A stretch of DNA of 22,900 nt, taken from Silene noctiflora. Its lineage: Eukaryota; Streptophyta; Magnoliopsida; Caryophyllales; Caryophyllaceae. Location: positions 90,908 through 113,807 of the forward strand of contig VHZZ01003234.1 in assembly GCA_009801015.1 (NCBI GenBank), given 5' to 3'. The notes under the pieces were generated by a model. It was not told the DNA's origin. It ran no database searches and worked only from the letters and a program-made list of their open reading frames with translations. Shown here one piece after another: positions 1 through 12,850 of this stretch (positions within the stretch are counted from its first letter, which is position 1; the number at the start of each line of letters is the position of its first letter). The position numbers and the translations under genes were made by a program.

Positions 1-590
1 TTTGATAAAGGTCACCAAAACCTACTCTCTATTAAGAAAATATACACCATCTAAATCAGTGAGAAGGAGGGTTCGGAACCGAAATCAGAGAAAAGCATAC
101 GGTCAGACGGGATTTACGGAAACGGGTTTTAACAATCAGATTATTGGGTAAAGNAGTTCAGGAATACCGATAANCAATGGCTGGAGGTTTAATTCTCGAT
201 CTTTAATTTTATTGCTTCCGCTGTTTTAATTCATTGCATGTTTATTCAGTTATTTTAACATGCTATTAAGATTAAAGAACTTACAGTAGCGACGTGATAG
301 AATTAGCGGCGTCAGGGAGAGATGAATGACGATACACCAGAGGACAGGGATGGGTGATTGAATAATAAAGGTATTTGATTTAATTATGGGTTTGTTGGTT
401 ATTTGATTGATTGAAATGCAATTTTAAAAAATAGAGATAGGTAGAAAGCTATGGAATCATATTAAAGGTCTGGGATGTTTGATACTTTGATGTTGACTGG
501 GTTTGTTTGGTTATTTGATTGATTGAGGAGTGGAGAATGTTGGTTGGACGAATGAAAACGCTATTGTTAATGGAGGGTCTCACTGAAAAT
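1..590. other. Left edge, no supported gene
   Basis: No convincing coding region is visible. The first 190 bases are less AT-rich than what follows and contain two ambiguous bases (154, 174). An ATG at 177 is followed after ten bases by GTTTAA, which could be a splice donor, and a possible acceptor (TTACAG) lies near 287. This could be the end or the leader of a gene lying mostly outside the window, but no reading frame could be tied to a family. The rest is AT-rich and holds the direct repeat at 388-526. Confidence 0.5.
388..526. repeat. Diverged direct repeat, two copies about 111 bases apart
   Basis: The motif GGGTTTGTTGGTTATTTGAT with its GATTGA extension at 388-414 returns at 499-526 with a single T inserted. 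The preceding bases (TTTGATTTAATTATGGG against TTTGATGTTGACTGGG) also match, so the repeated unit is about 40-45 bases. No coding role is visible. Confidence 0.7.
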
Positions 591-658
591 ACACGCCAAT
601 GCATATGGCGTGTCTTTAATTTTTTTTTACACGAAACACGCCATTCCGAATGGCGTGT
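591..658. repeat. Pair of 23-base palindromes sharing an ACACGCCA...TGGCGTGT core
   Basis: Positions 591-613 have arms ACACGCCA and TGGCGTGT around a 7-base centre. Positions 636-658 have perfect 11-base arms, ACACGCCATTC and GAATGGCGTGT, around one C. The two share the same GC-rich arms in an otherwise AT-rich region and are joined by a T-rich stretch. They look like part of a larger dispersed repeat whose limits I cannot place. Confidence 0.8.
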
Positions 659-916
659 CTATTCCGTTTTCCCAGGTTAAGAATTCCCGAGCCTACGTGG
701 ACACCATTTTGACAAATATTTTCAAAACCGACCCAAAAAAATAGTACTTTATTTTTGAGCATTACTTTAAAAAATCGTTCGAAAAACAAGTACCTTTGGG
801 GGAGGATATGATCTAGTTAGTCTAATCATATCATCTTGTGTCTAGTCCGCATACCAAATTAAACCAAGTCGACCATTTCTGATTTTCTATGTGTTGTTAG
901 TGAGTCATTTTGATTA

Positions 917-1326
917 GAGCATCTACATTGAAGATGATTGACCATTCTCTTAGATGAGAGAGTACTAAGAGGATGTCCTCTTCAACGTGGAACCAACATT
1001 GAACATCCTCTTTGAAGGAGGATAAGGATGACTTCTTCTATTTTTAGAGTAAGTTCAACTTAGGCCCTTGTGCTCACCTTCCTATAAAAATATTGCATGT
1101 AAACATTATTTTAGTTATTTTATTTGATTTTCAATAGAAAAAAATAATTAAAATACGAATGAGGAAGTATAGAGGATTTTTTTGATGTGGGGAAAAAATA
1201 GAAGAGGGGAAAGATATGAAGATAATGGAAAATGAGTTGGATGAAAGAGAGGGTGATGTGTAAAAAAAAAAAAAAAAAGCAGAGGGAATGAATAAGAGGA
1301 TAATAACATACTTTTCAATGTACATG
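917..1326. mobile_element. Putative PIF/Harbinger-type MITE
   Basis: The left end GAGCATCTACATTGAA pairs as an inverted repeat with the right end TTCAATGTACATG (reverse complement CATGTACATTGAA). Each end is flanked by TTA (914-916 and 1327-1329), the target-site duplication expected for PIF/Harbinger elements, which typically begin with a GAGCATC- or GGGCATC-like end. The interior is AT-rich, has a 17-base A tract, and shows no transposase. The match between the ends is imperfect, so the call is an inference. Confidence 0.45.
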
Positions 1327-1617
1327 TTAGAGATCATTAGGTTAGGGCCAAACAAGAAGTCAGCCCAACAATTGAATATCCCGCTACCTAGACTGTTGTA
1401 TGCTAGACATGCTGTTTTAGAGTCACGGTCGATCTAATTATAATTTTGGTATTTGTAAATGTAAAAGGCTCGATCAATAGACACATACAATAGAGTTAGA
1501 ATTTTTCGTTAAGAGAACACAAATTTAATAAAGTCAAAGTATTAATAATAAGAATATAAGATACCCGATATTTAAAATGGTAAATGGACGACCTTTCCTA
1601 TTATTAGCCCGTTCACA

Positions 1618-1818
1618 AATTCTCATTGAATACGAGTACTATCCATCATAAGTTGAAGACGGATTGCTCCTCTCACAACAGGGCAAGTGGCAGTGACACT
1701 AACCATGGGAAACTCCATTTTTCACCCATTTGCCCTCCTATTTACCTGATTGTGAAAAGATCACTATCCATTTTCAGTTATACGAATAGTGTTCGTCATA
1801 AGCATGACGTTTTGTAAC
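1618..1818. mobile_element. MITE-like element, family A copy 1
   Basis: This stretch matches 11333-11520 in the same orientation. Both share CAAATTCTCATTGAA near the left end, AACCATGGG and ACTCCATTT in the middle, and GTCA(T/C)AAGCA(T/A)GACG at the right. Imperfect inverted ends are visible, TACGAGTACTATCCATCATA against the reverse complement of the CACTATCC and GAATAGTGTTCGTCATA region. There is no coding capacity. It ends about 200 bases before the Hsp70 start codon, in the promoter-proximal region. Confidence 0.6.
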
Positions 1819-1898
1819 CGGTTACTGACCGACTCAGCAAATCTACCACCGTACACAAATGAGGAACAAAAAAGTACACGAAACAAGAATACAAGAGT

Positions 1899-1913
1899 AG
1901 AAATTTCTAGAAG
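1899..1913 (+). promoter_or_regulatory. Perfect heat-shock element upstream of the plastid Hsp70 gene
   Basis: The sequence AGAAATTTCTAGAAG is three alternating 5-base units, aGAAa-tTTCt-aGAAg, the canonical binding site of trimeric heat-shock factor. It lies 108-122 bases before the Hsp70 ATG. A TTAAAAA at 1941-1947 could serve as a weak TATA box about 30 bases downstream. The motif is seen directly. Heat induction is inferred from it. Confidence 0.75.
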
Positions 1914-1940
1914 ACAACCTACTTGCCTACCAACTTCACC

Positions 1941-2020
1941 TTAAAAACCCCGCATTTTTCCTATCTTCTTCACCCACTTCAATCTCAAACCCTAATCCCC
2001 AATTCTTCACATCAACAACA
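1941..2020 (+). promoter_or_regulatory. Core promoter and leader of the Hsp70 gene, with a telo-box
   Basis: A possible TATA-like TTAAAAA sits at 1941. After it comes a pyrimidine-rich leader containing AAACCCTAA (1987-1995). This is the plant telo-box, often found in leaders of highly expressed housekeeping and translation genes. The start context is AACAATGG, which is favourable for plant initiation. The transcription start is not visible from sequence. Confidence 0.4.
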
Positions 2021-6645
<4,625 letters not shown>

Positions 6646-8098
6646 GCTCAAGAAATCTGCTAGAGGAGGTTAATTTTATTTTTCATCGGCTGTGTATAAG
6701 AAATTTTGGACGACGAATACTGTAATTTCTTTTCACGAAATTGTTAGTGATGGGAGAGTGATTTAGTAGGGAAATTATAGATAAATAGCTCCTTGTTCTG
6801 ATATCGTCAGTATTACTGTTGATTCATGGATCGATCTTGTAGTGGTTTGAATTGTTACTGAAATCCTAATGGAATAATAGTACTGTAGGAGTTGGTTAAT
6901 TGCTGATTTGTCCGCTTGTTGGTCCGCTTGTTGCCAGTGTTCTGCTGTTGGCCCTTCCCATCTTGCTGTCAATCAGACTATTATTCACAGTATCATTCTT
7001 CTTATCTAGTAAGATCTCTATTCATATCCGCTGAGTTTCTAGACAGTGTCCGCCTTAACTATTAACTGGAAAATGTCGGTTTTTTCGACTAATTCAGAAG
7101 TGATACAAATACAGTTTTGAACACAACCTGATGCATTTGCCAGGTCCAAGTTGTCCCTCTATGGGAGCAAATAGAGTGGATTTTGAACTCTTCCGGGGAT
7201 CTTTTGAAATAGCGATGTTTTCCTGTGTAATGGTAGTTCACATGCCACGCGCAAATATGTGTACTTTAATGTCATCATCGACTTGAACGACATTTACAAT
7301 GAAAATGGTGCTCAAAACCGAATATTTTGCCTGAGAACAGCTAATAAAAGATCTTTGATGCTGGAAAATCAAATGTGGTATTATGCAGAACTGTATACTG
7401 TGTGTTCCTGTTAGGTCATGGTTCATCTGACATAATTTTCTTTTCCTCATGCACATGAGTCATGAGACATCAGGAAACTCGGAAAGTTCAACAGACATGA
7501 GTCATGAGCACCGAGTCAGGACTCATGCCACGGAAAGTGAAGATTTGAAACGTCGACTCAAGACTTGCGACTAATGCAACAAGGAGAGGTAGTGTTGATC
7601 CAGTATGCTTCATGCAAAAATGGTACGAGTATTATGCTTATTTAATGCAAGTCATTTAGAGATAATATTACTCCGCTCCTCAAATAAATAGTTATTCCCC
7701 TGGTGGTCCTCCAGACTCGGATTTGGACTGAACGGGATGGTATCAAAAAAACAGATCATTATAGTTATACAAAGTTCTTAAGAAAGAGGTATTTTGTAAA
7801 ATGCGAGACTGTATTACATGTAGAACAGCCCTGCAAAGAATTTGGGAACATGACCTGTGAATCTATATGCATTGATGCTCATAAAATCATGAACCATTAA
7901 CAACTTTCCTGTAATTTCAACTACTAAAGCAGCAATTCCAGGGTGCGTATCAGCTCGGCCTAAAACTCTTAATGGTTTAGGAGTTCAATGTAGGCGGCTG
8001 TATAATCTAAGTAGCCAAACTAGAGAGGCAAATAATTATAATACAGGAGGCCACGAGTTCTGAAGAAAATATGTGTCATTGGCCAGGTCGGATTTTGG
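6646..8098. other. Spacer between convergent Hsp70 and PB1 genes
   Basis: This stretch holds the 3' untranslated regions of both genes and no supported coding region. An AATGGAATAATAG at about 6868 is a possible polyadenylation signal for the Hsp70 transcript. The repeat of ATGAGTCAT motifs at 7453-7508 is the only other structure I noticed. Open frames here are short, show no family motifs, and look like chance. Confidence 0.6.
7453..7508. repeat. Repeated ACATGAGTCATGAG motif
   Basis: The 14-base ACATGAGTCATGAG occurs at 7453-7466 and 7495-7508, with further GAGTCA and ACTCAT copies just downstream to about 7527. The inner TGAGTCA resembles a GCN4/bZIP site, but the cluster lies between the 3' ends of two genes, so a promoter role is doubtful. 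Confidence 0.6.
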
Positions 8099-9960
8099 TC
8101 AAAACTCCCAAAGATCACCGGGACTGCGAGGAAGGCTTCCACACGGGGTAGAATACTGCTCAAGGTGGCCCCATCTTCTGTGACCCCCACTTCCGGGATA
8201 CCTTATTGACATTGCATTGTGGTGACCCATAAGCGGAGGAGCCCTACTGTATTCGCTTCTGCCATGTACTGTGATGGGAGACTGGTAAGCCTGCCAGCTT
8301 GGACTATGATGATCTGGCGACTGACAGTTATGGTAGTACTGCTGATATGGTGTTGCAGGGCATAAGTGACGGGAACTAGGACTGCATAGATTAGGAGAGC
8401 TCTGGACTCGGTGGACCCGGGTGAGCCTGCTTTGGAGACTGCTGATCAAAGTGTTCTCCTGGACAAGAGGTGGGTTTTGTGGAATGGTACTGCGAGGAGG
8501 AGAAAGTGATCCCGGTGAACCTTCAGTGGGGGAAGGGCTAAATGACTTCAACCTGCCTGTATTTGGAAGAGGCTTTGGGACCATGTTTGTGGGCCGGACA
8601 ATGCCATTTACTGCATCAACGAAACGCTGATCTACAGCATATGGTCCTAGACCAGATAATGCAGTGTGATTTTCAACCACAACTGGCTTGACAGGAAATA
8701 AAAAGGTCCGGAGCTTAGAAGGTCCGGCTTGTTCAAGACGATCATATTCATCAAGCATATGGCGGATGTCTTCGTCTGACTTTACTGATACCAAAGAATC
8801 AAGATCCTCCTTTGCAATCTGATACTTCAGGACATACTCCCCGTCGAATAGATCATTGATCTTGTTCATAAGTTCTGTCCACACAAAACTGAAAAATGAT
8901 GATGGGAATGATGCAACTAAAGATTGCAGGCAGAGAATAGACGGCAAAAGCTAGCTGCAAACCTAAACACGATGACAAGAACAGAGCTTCCTTCCAACAG
9001 ATTAGGAAGAGTGTTTCCAAATTTTTTTAAACATTCATTCGTATTCACTAGTTTACCATCGCCGGCTTCATTTTCACTTCTAATGTACCAAAGATTCACT
9101 ACTCAGACGATTTCTTACCCTTTTGGTTCAAGTATGTTGATAAAACATAATGCTAGTTTAAACATGTCAAAAGGGCTGGAAACACTTTTGCACATTGTAA
9201 TTGCTAGGGTTTTGCCAAGAGAGGTGTCGAATTTTGTTCTTTCTGGTTGTGTCAATCTGTCCTATTCGATTTCAAAAAAAAAAAAAAAAAACCGTCTCCA
9301 TGTCTGTGCATGAGCGTCATCTATATCACAAACATCAGTCAGTTGAAGTAACTTCCTTTGCGGATCATCTAAAAACAATTTGTTTTGTAAACAAGGGAAA
9401 CGTGTAGTCTCCCTTAAAATGGAGGTATCTGTTTTAACATTAAAACGGGTCAAATATCACTCTATATGAGCATAACACAAACAGGTATTGTCTTATCCCT
9501 ACTAACCTGTCTTAAATATGAAAGTTTCACTATAACAAGTTTCCATCCACCAAAAACTCGAAATTATAGTTAAAATTTCCGATTTCCTTTCAAGGTTACT
9601 AGTCCCTCTCATTTAACTAGTTGTTTACGTTTTCATTTGTTTGTGAGGAATATTTTTTAATGGGAAACGTAAACAACTAGTTGAATAAGAGGGAGTAAAT
9701 TGTATTGTATTACTAGTTCGCCTTTTCAAAACCCAGACCACCAGTAAAACCCAAGATGCTAAAAAAATAGCAGTACCGGAGAAAGAAATAGAGCGAGGAA
9801 CAGCAACGGCACGGGTTTCGCCGCCGACGTATTTAAGTGTTCCATCAGAAGGACGAGGCAATATTTTACCACCATGGCTACAAAAAAACTTTACTCTTCC
9901 TGTCTCTAATGCTGATAATGCAGATTCTTCACCTCCTTCATTTTTGTCTTCTACCACCAT
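8099..9960 (-). CDS. PB1 (Phox/Bem1p) domain protein, 2 exons
   Basis: Cytosolic or nuclear adaptor of the plant octicosapeptide/Phox/Bem1p family, precise role unknown. On the minus strand exon 1 is 9960-9777 and exon 2 is 8874-8099, with a 902-base GT-AG intron that splits Glu62, giving 319 aa. The ATG at 9960 is chosen because the frame further upstream has only a TTG. The PB1 domain spans about residues 22-121. VKFFCSHGGKILPR (23-36) contains the conserved basic first strand, followed by GGETRAVAVPRSISFSEL (46-63). The acidic OPCA-type segment LVSVKSDEDIRHMLDEYDR runs at 89-107. PB1 domains dimerise through such basic and acidic faces. The rest is a low-complexity Ser/Pro/His/Gln/Tyr-rich tail ending DLWEF, with no second domain. 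The gene converges with the Hsp70 gene and diverges from the MACPF gene. Confidence 0.9.
9275..9291. repeat. 17-base A tract in the PB1 intron
   Basis: An uninterrupted run of A on the plus strand, which reads as T on the coding strand of the PB1 gene. It lies about 485 bases into the intron, too far from the acceptor to be its polypyrimidine tract. It is likely to vary in length between individuals. Confidence 0.8.
9404..9522. mobile_element. MITE-like element, family B, in the PB1 intron
   Basis: The left end GTCTCCCTTAAAATGGAGGTATCTGTTTTAACAT matches, over about 35 bases with few differences, the reverse complement of the right end of the element at 20044-20216 (AGTCTCTTTTAAGACGGTAG then TATCCGTTTTAAGAT). 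The far end, CCTACTAACCTGTCTTAAAT, resembles the inverted partner. It is short and non-coding, and would be spliced out. Confidence 0.55.
9599..9695. mobile_element. Very short Stowaway-like inverted repeat in the PB1 intron
   Basis: Perfect 18-base arms AACTAGTTGTTTACGTTT (9615-9632) and AAACGTAAACAACTAGTT (9665-9682) lie inside outer ends TCCCTCTC and AAGAGGGAG. TA flanks both sides (9597-9598, 9696-9697), as expected for Stowaway. The element is only about 97 bases and lies about 80 bases past the exon 1 donor of the PB1 gene. Confidence 0.65.
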
Positions 9961-10034
9961 TTTCAAGATCACCAATGGGATTGTAATTCTAATGTTCCTG
10001 CAAAAATTTACGTAAACACAAATTCTTATAACAG

Positions 10035-10043
10035 TTATATATA
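10035..10043 (-). promoter_or_regulatory. Probable TATA box of the PB1 gene
   Basis: On the minus strand TATATATAA lies 75-83 bases before the PB1 ATG, which would leave a leader of about 50 bases. The palindrome TTACGTAA (10008-10015), a bZIP-like core, lies between it and the ATG. Position and sequence fit well, but nothing else in the sequence confirms it. Confidence 0.45.
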
Positions 10044-10090
10044 CCTGTTTTTGATGTATTAAAAATTAAAATCAAAGATTGAAGATTAGA

Positions 10091-10116
10091 TTTTTTTTTT
10101 TTTTTTTTTTTTTTTT
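10091..10116. repeat. 26-base T tract upstream of the PB1 gene
   Basis: An uninterrupted run of T on the plus strand (A on the coding strand of the PB1 gene), about 50 bases upstream of the putative TATA box. Such poly(dA:dT) tracts exclude nucleosomes and are common next to promoters, so a structural promoter role is possible but unproven. Confidence 0.8.
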
Positions 10117-10450
10117 GTGAAATTGTTGTTTTGATTTGGGAAGTGAATTTAGAATTTGGAAAGGGGAAATTAATAATCCGACAAAAAAGGAGGAATTAAT
10201 TGGAATTAGTTAGGTGTTAATTATGTGATTATGTACAATTATTGTACATGCATGCAATAATATATACACGCAAGAAGCGGTTAAAGGAAAATGTATTTAC
10301 CAGTTTTTTCATGATTCATGATATGATGAATCAATTGTAGAGTTTTCCTATCGAATTAGTTACGTGTAGTCTGGGGAGATATGATAAGATTAGTTAGTTA
10401 ATTTAGGACGTTTTGTTTTAGAGTGATAAATACGAAGCGTATTATGCAGA

Positions 10451-10628
10451 TGTCAACTAGTTTAATCGGTAAGGTTATGAACGGTGATTTTCATGACCTA
10501 GGTTCGAACTTGTTAATATCAATATCACCCTTGTGCCTCCTAGTCATGACTTGGGTTCGAATCCCTTCAGCATCAGAATCGTCGTAGCTCATCTTACCCA
10601 AAAAAGGGAAAAAAGGTAACAAAAAATA
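10451..10628 (+). mobile_element. tRNA-derived SINE-like element
   Basis: A tRNA-like A box TAGTTTAATCGG (10458-10469) is followed at 10501 by GGTTCGAACTT and at 10554 by GGTTCGAATCC, both resembling the B box of an RNA polymerase III promoter. The segment ends in an A-rich tail (from about 10599). No cloverleaf can be folded, so it is not a tRNA gene. The two B boxes suggest an internal duplication or two fused copies. The limits are approximate. Confidence 0.5.
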
Positions 10629-11332
10629 GTAACAACAAGAAGATTTGTTGTTACGAGTAAATTAGGAATATTTTTTGAAATTTTAACTAAAAATTCTCAA
10701 ATTTTTCACTGTTTATAGGCATAGTCAACCCCTATTAATTCCCTTCCAGTTCAATCGCTGTGAATCTATGATCTTGGATTGCTCTAATAGAGTATGGGCT
10801 AATAGCAAAACGGAATTTATTTTCGTAGTTGCTCTTTTATGGACAAAAATTACTCTTTCATGGATTTTTTGCCATTATTTTTCCATAACTCACCCTTCCC
10901 AAAAACACAAAATAAACAAATCTTCTCTAATTCTCTTCTTCACAAAATTAATCAAACNTGTTAAATCCCTCAATTACGGACGCTAATTCTCATGTGCATC
11001 AAGTAATTACTCCAATTTATTAACTTTATTAACTATGTTATATCAAATTAGGACGAGTAAATTAATTTACACTAATGAATTTAGGGTTTGAAGAATTGCA
11101 TACTTAATTTTTCAGTGAAACACGACAATAATTGCTAAGTACTTTGCCAGTACACTTGTAAATTCATCATTAATTAAAAGAAGTCGGAGAGTAATTGGTC
11201 ATGATGACAAATGCAAATTATGTTCCAGAAATACTTTGCCTCACCTCAAATAATTTTGCACGATGCTTTGCTATCAATGCAGAATAACAGAAGGGGTATT
11301 AATTAGTAGTGCATAAAGCTTTTCATAAACAC
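10629..11332. other. AT-rich spacer with no gene seen
   Basis: Part of the spacer between the divergent PB1 and MACPF genes. A perfect 10-base hairpin (GTAACAACAA and TTGTTGTTAC, 10629-10654, 6-base loop) lies at its start, and one ambiguous base is at 10958. No frame shows a recognisable domain. Confidence 0.5.
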
Positions 11333-11520
11333 AAATTCTCATTGAAGACGGACATTATCCGTCATAAGCTGAAGACGACTAATTTCCCTCTTACAATATG
11401 CAAGTGGCACCAACCATGGGGTACTCCATTTCCCCCCACTTGTCTTATTACGAAAGAGACACTATTCGTCTCCAACTTGTGACGGAAAGTGCCCGTCACA
11501 AGCAAGACGCTTTGTTTCAC
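11333..11520. mobile_element. MITE-like element, family A copy 2
   Basis: The left segment AGACGGACATTATCCGTCAT with AAGCTGAAGACG (11345-11377) pairs imperfectly as an inverted repeat with GTCTCCAACTTGTGACGGAA then AGTGCCCGTCACAAG (11468-11502). It matches the element at 1618-1818 over most of its length in the same orientation. It is non-coding. An ATG inside it opens a 74-codon frame that has no family resemblance. Confidence 0.65.
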
Positions 11521-12850
11521 AAATTAGGATATTCCAAACCATACTTGGTCATAAGAATAAAGAATCTGATCAACTGGTGGTGCAGCCGTGAAGGGGAGGC
11601 AATAGTGGGGAATGTTTGGTGATTTATTGGTGGAAGTTGGATTTGATTAATTTAGGAGAATTGATTGATAATGAAACAAAATGGAGATGAGGCATAAAAA
11701 TGACAAGGTATAATGGTCATTCATGTCCATAATTGAGTAAATAATGTCCATGAATGAGCATAACCCTTTATTTTTTCAAAAAAGATTGTTTCATGGTATA
11801 AGACCTAACAAACGGGCTAGCCGCAATCCCGCAATCGGGTTTGGATCCGGTCATTTTCGAGTTTAATATATTTCGAGTCAAGACGGATCAGGTCAATCTG
11901 AAGCTGGGTCATTCTCAAATCGATTATTTTCAAGTTATTTAAAAATAACGGTCATTTTTCCAACAATAAATATTCAGATCCTATCAATTTTGTTTAGCTA
12001 AGAGCTTGTGTACTAGTCAACAACATCGAATTATGAATATACCTTTCACAAATGATGCCCAACAACGTAGATTCAATGCATTGACTAATCCAATTCCAAA
12101 TCTCCATCTTTTGACTAATCCTTTTTCCCACCATTCAACAAATCCCGTTCTCCCATTTTTTCACTATCTTAAATAATCACCTACTTTTCCCAAATCTGCA
12201 GTCAATAAAACACCATTTACGCAAATCCCTGTGCTTTTCCTACTTTCCCCAATTATTTTTGCCAATTTAGGGTTCTTCCCCATTCTCAGGATCTCACTTC
12301 TTCAATTCTTCATTATCATTCTTGCTATTTTAACTCCAACCTTCAACCTTTGCTTCTTCCTAAAGCTAGGGTTTCAATTTCACATACAATTATTAGTAAT
12401 AATTAGTAAATTACAGCTGGGTTTGTCTTCATTCTACTTACTTCAGCTTAAATTTCAACAAATCCCCAATTTTTACCACAAATTAGCTACTGGGTTCTTT
12501 TACTTGACCTAATTTTAAGATTTTTTTTTTTTTTGAGTTTTATATTAAAGTTGCATGTTTGCATCTAACCCAGTATTTCTTTTGGTATTATAAGCTTAAA
12601 AGTTTTGATTTTTTGAACTTTACAACAAATTTGAATCTGGGTTTGTGTTTGTGTTCTATACTAAGCTTAAAGTTTAGAGCTTTGTTGGATTTTGCATCTG
12701 GGTTTTGGTTTACATTGTGTACTAGTTTTACTCGTCGTATCGAGTTTTAAGTTTGTGTTTAGGGTTAGAATTGGTTTACTTGTTTGCTGAACAATCTGCA
12801 TGAAAGTAGAGTACATTTGTGTGATGAGCTTGATTGAGTTGTAGTGTATA
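11521..12850 (+). promoter_or_regulatory. Promoter and leader region of the MACPF gene
   Basis: Bases 11700-11990 are repeat-like, with GGTCA-rich phrases. From about 12100 the strand becomes CT-rich, as plant leaders often are, with TTAGGGTTC (12268-12276) and CTAGGGTTT (12366-12374), reversed telo-box-like motifs. From about 12510 to 12843 the strand is T-rich with a diverged internal duplication (TAAGCTTAAA near 12591 and 12662) and ends in GTTGTAG just before the ATG. This looks like a leader intron with its acceptor at 12843-12844. The transcription start and leader donor could not be fixed. Confidence 0.35.

Noticed and set aside
149-345. Possible last two exons of a gene entering from the left (149-186 joined to about 288-339, ending SGRDE)
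   Set aside because: The splice sites are plausible but the upstream exon has no family match, an ambiguous base, and a stop just before it. Too little to call.
1131-1355. Minus-strand open frame of 74 codons
   Set aside because: Phe/Ser/Ile-rich product of an A-rich tract, overlapping a putative MITE. No family signal.
8924-9313. Plus-strand open frame of 129 codons inside the PB1 intron
   Set aside because: Low-complexity, ends in a poly-Lys stretch from the A tract, and has no family resemblance.
9961-9975. Earlier start for the PB1 protein at 9975
   Set aside because: The codon there is TTG. The first ATG in frame is at 9960 and has a good context.
12231-12512. Open frame of 93 codons before the MACPF gene
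   Set aside because: It begins with GTG rather than ATG, and the sequence is a CT-rich leader. Hydrophobic composition follows from T-rich DNA.
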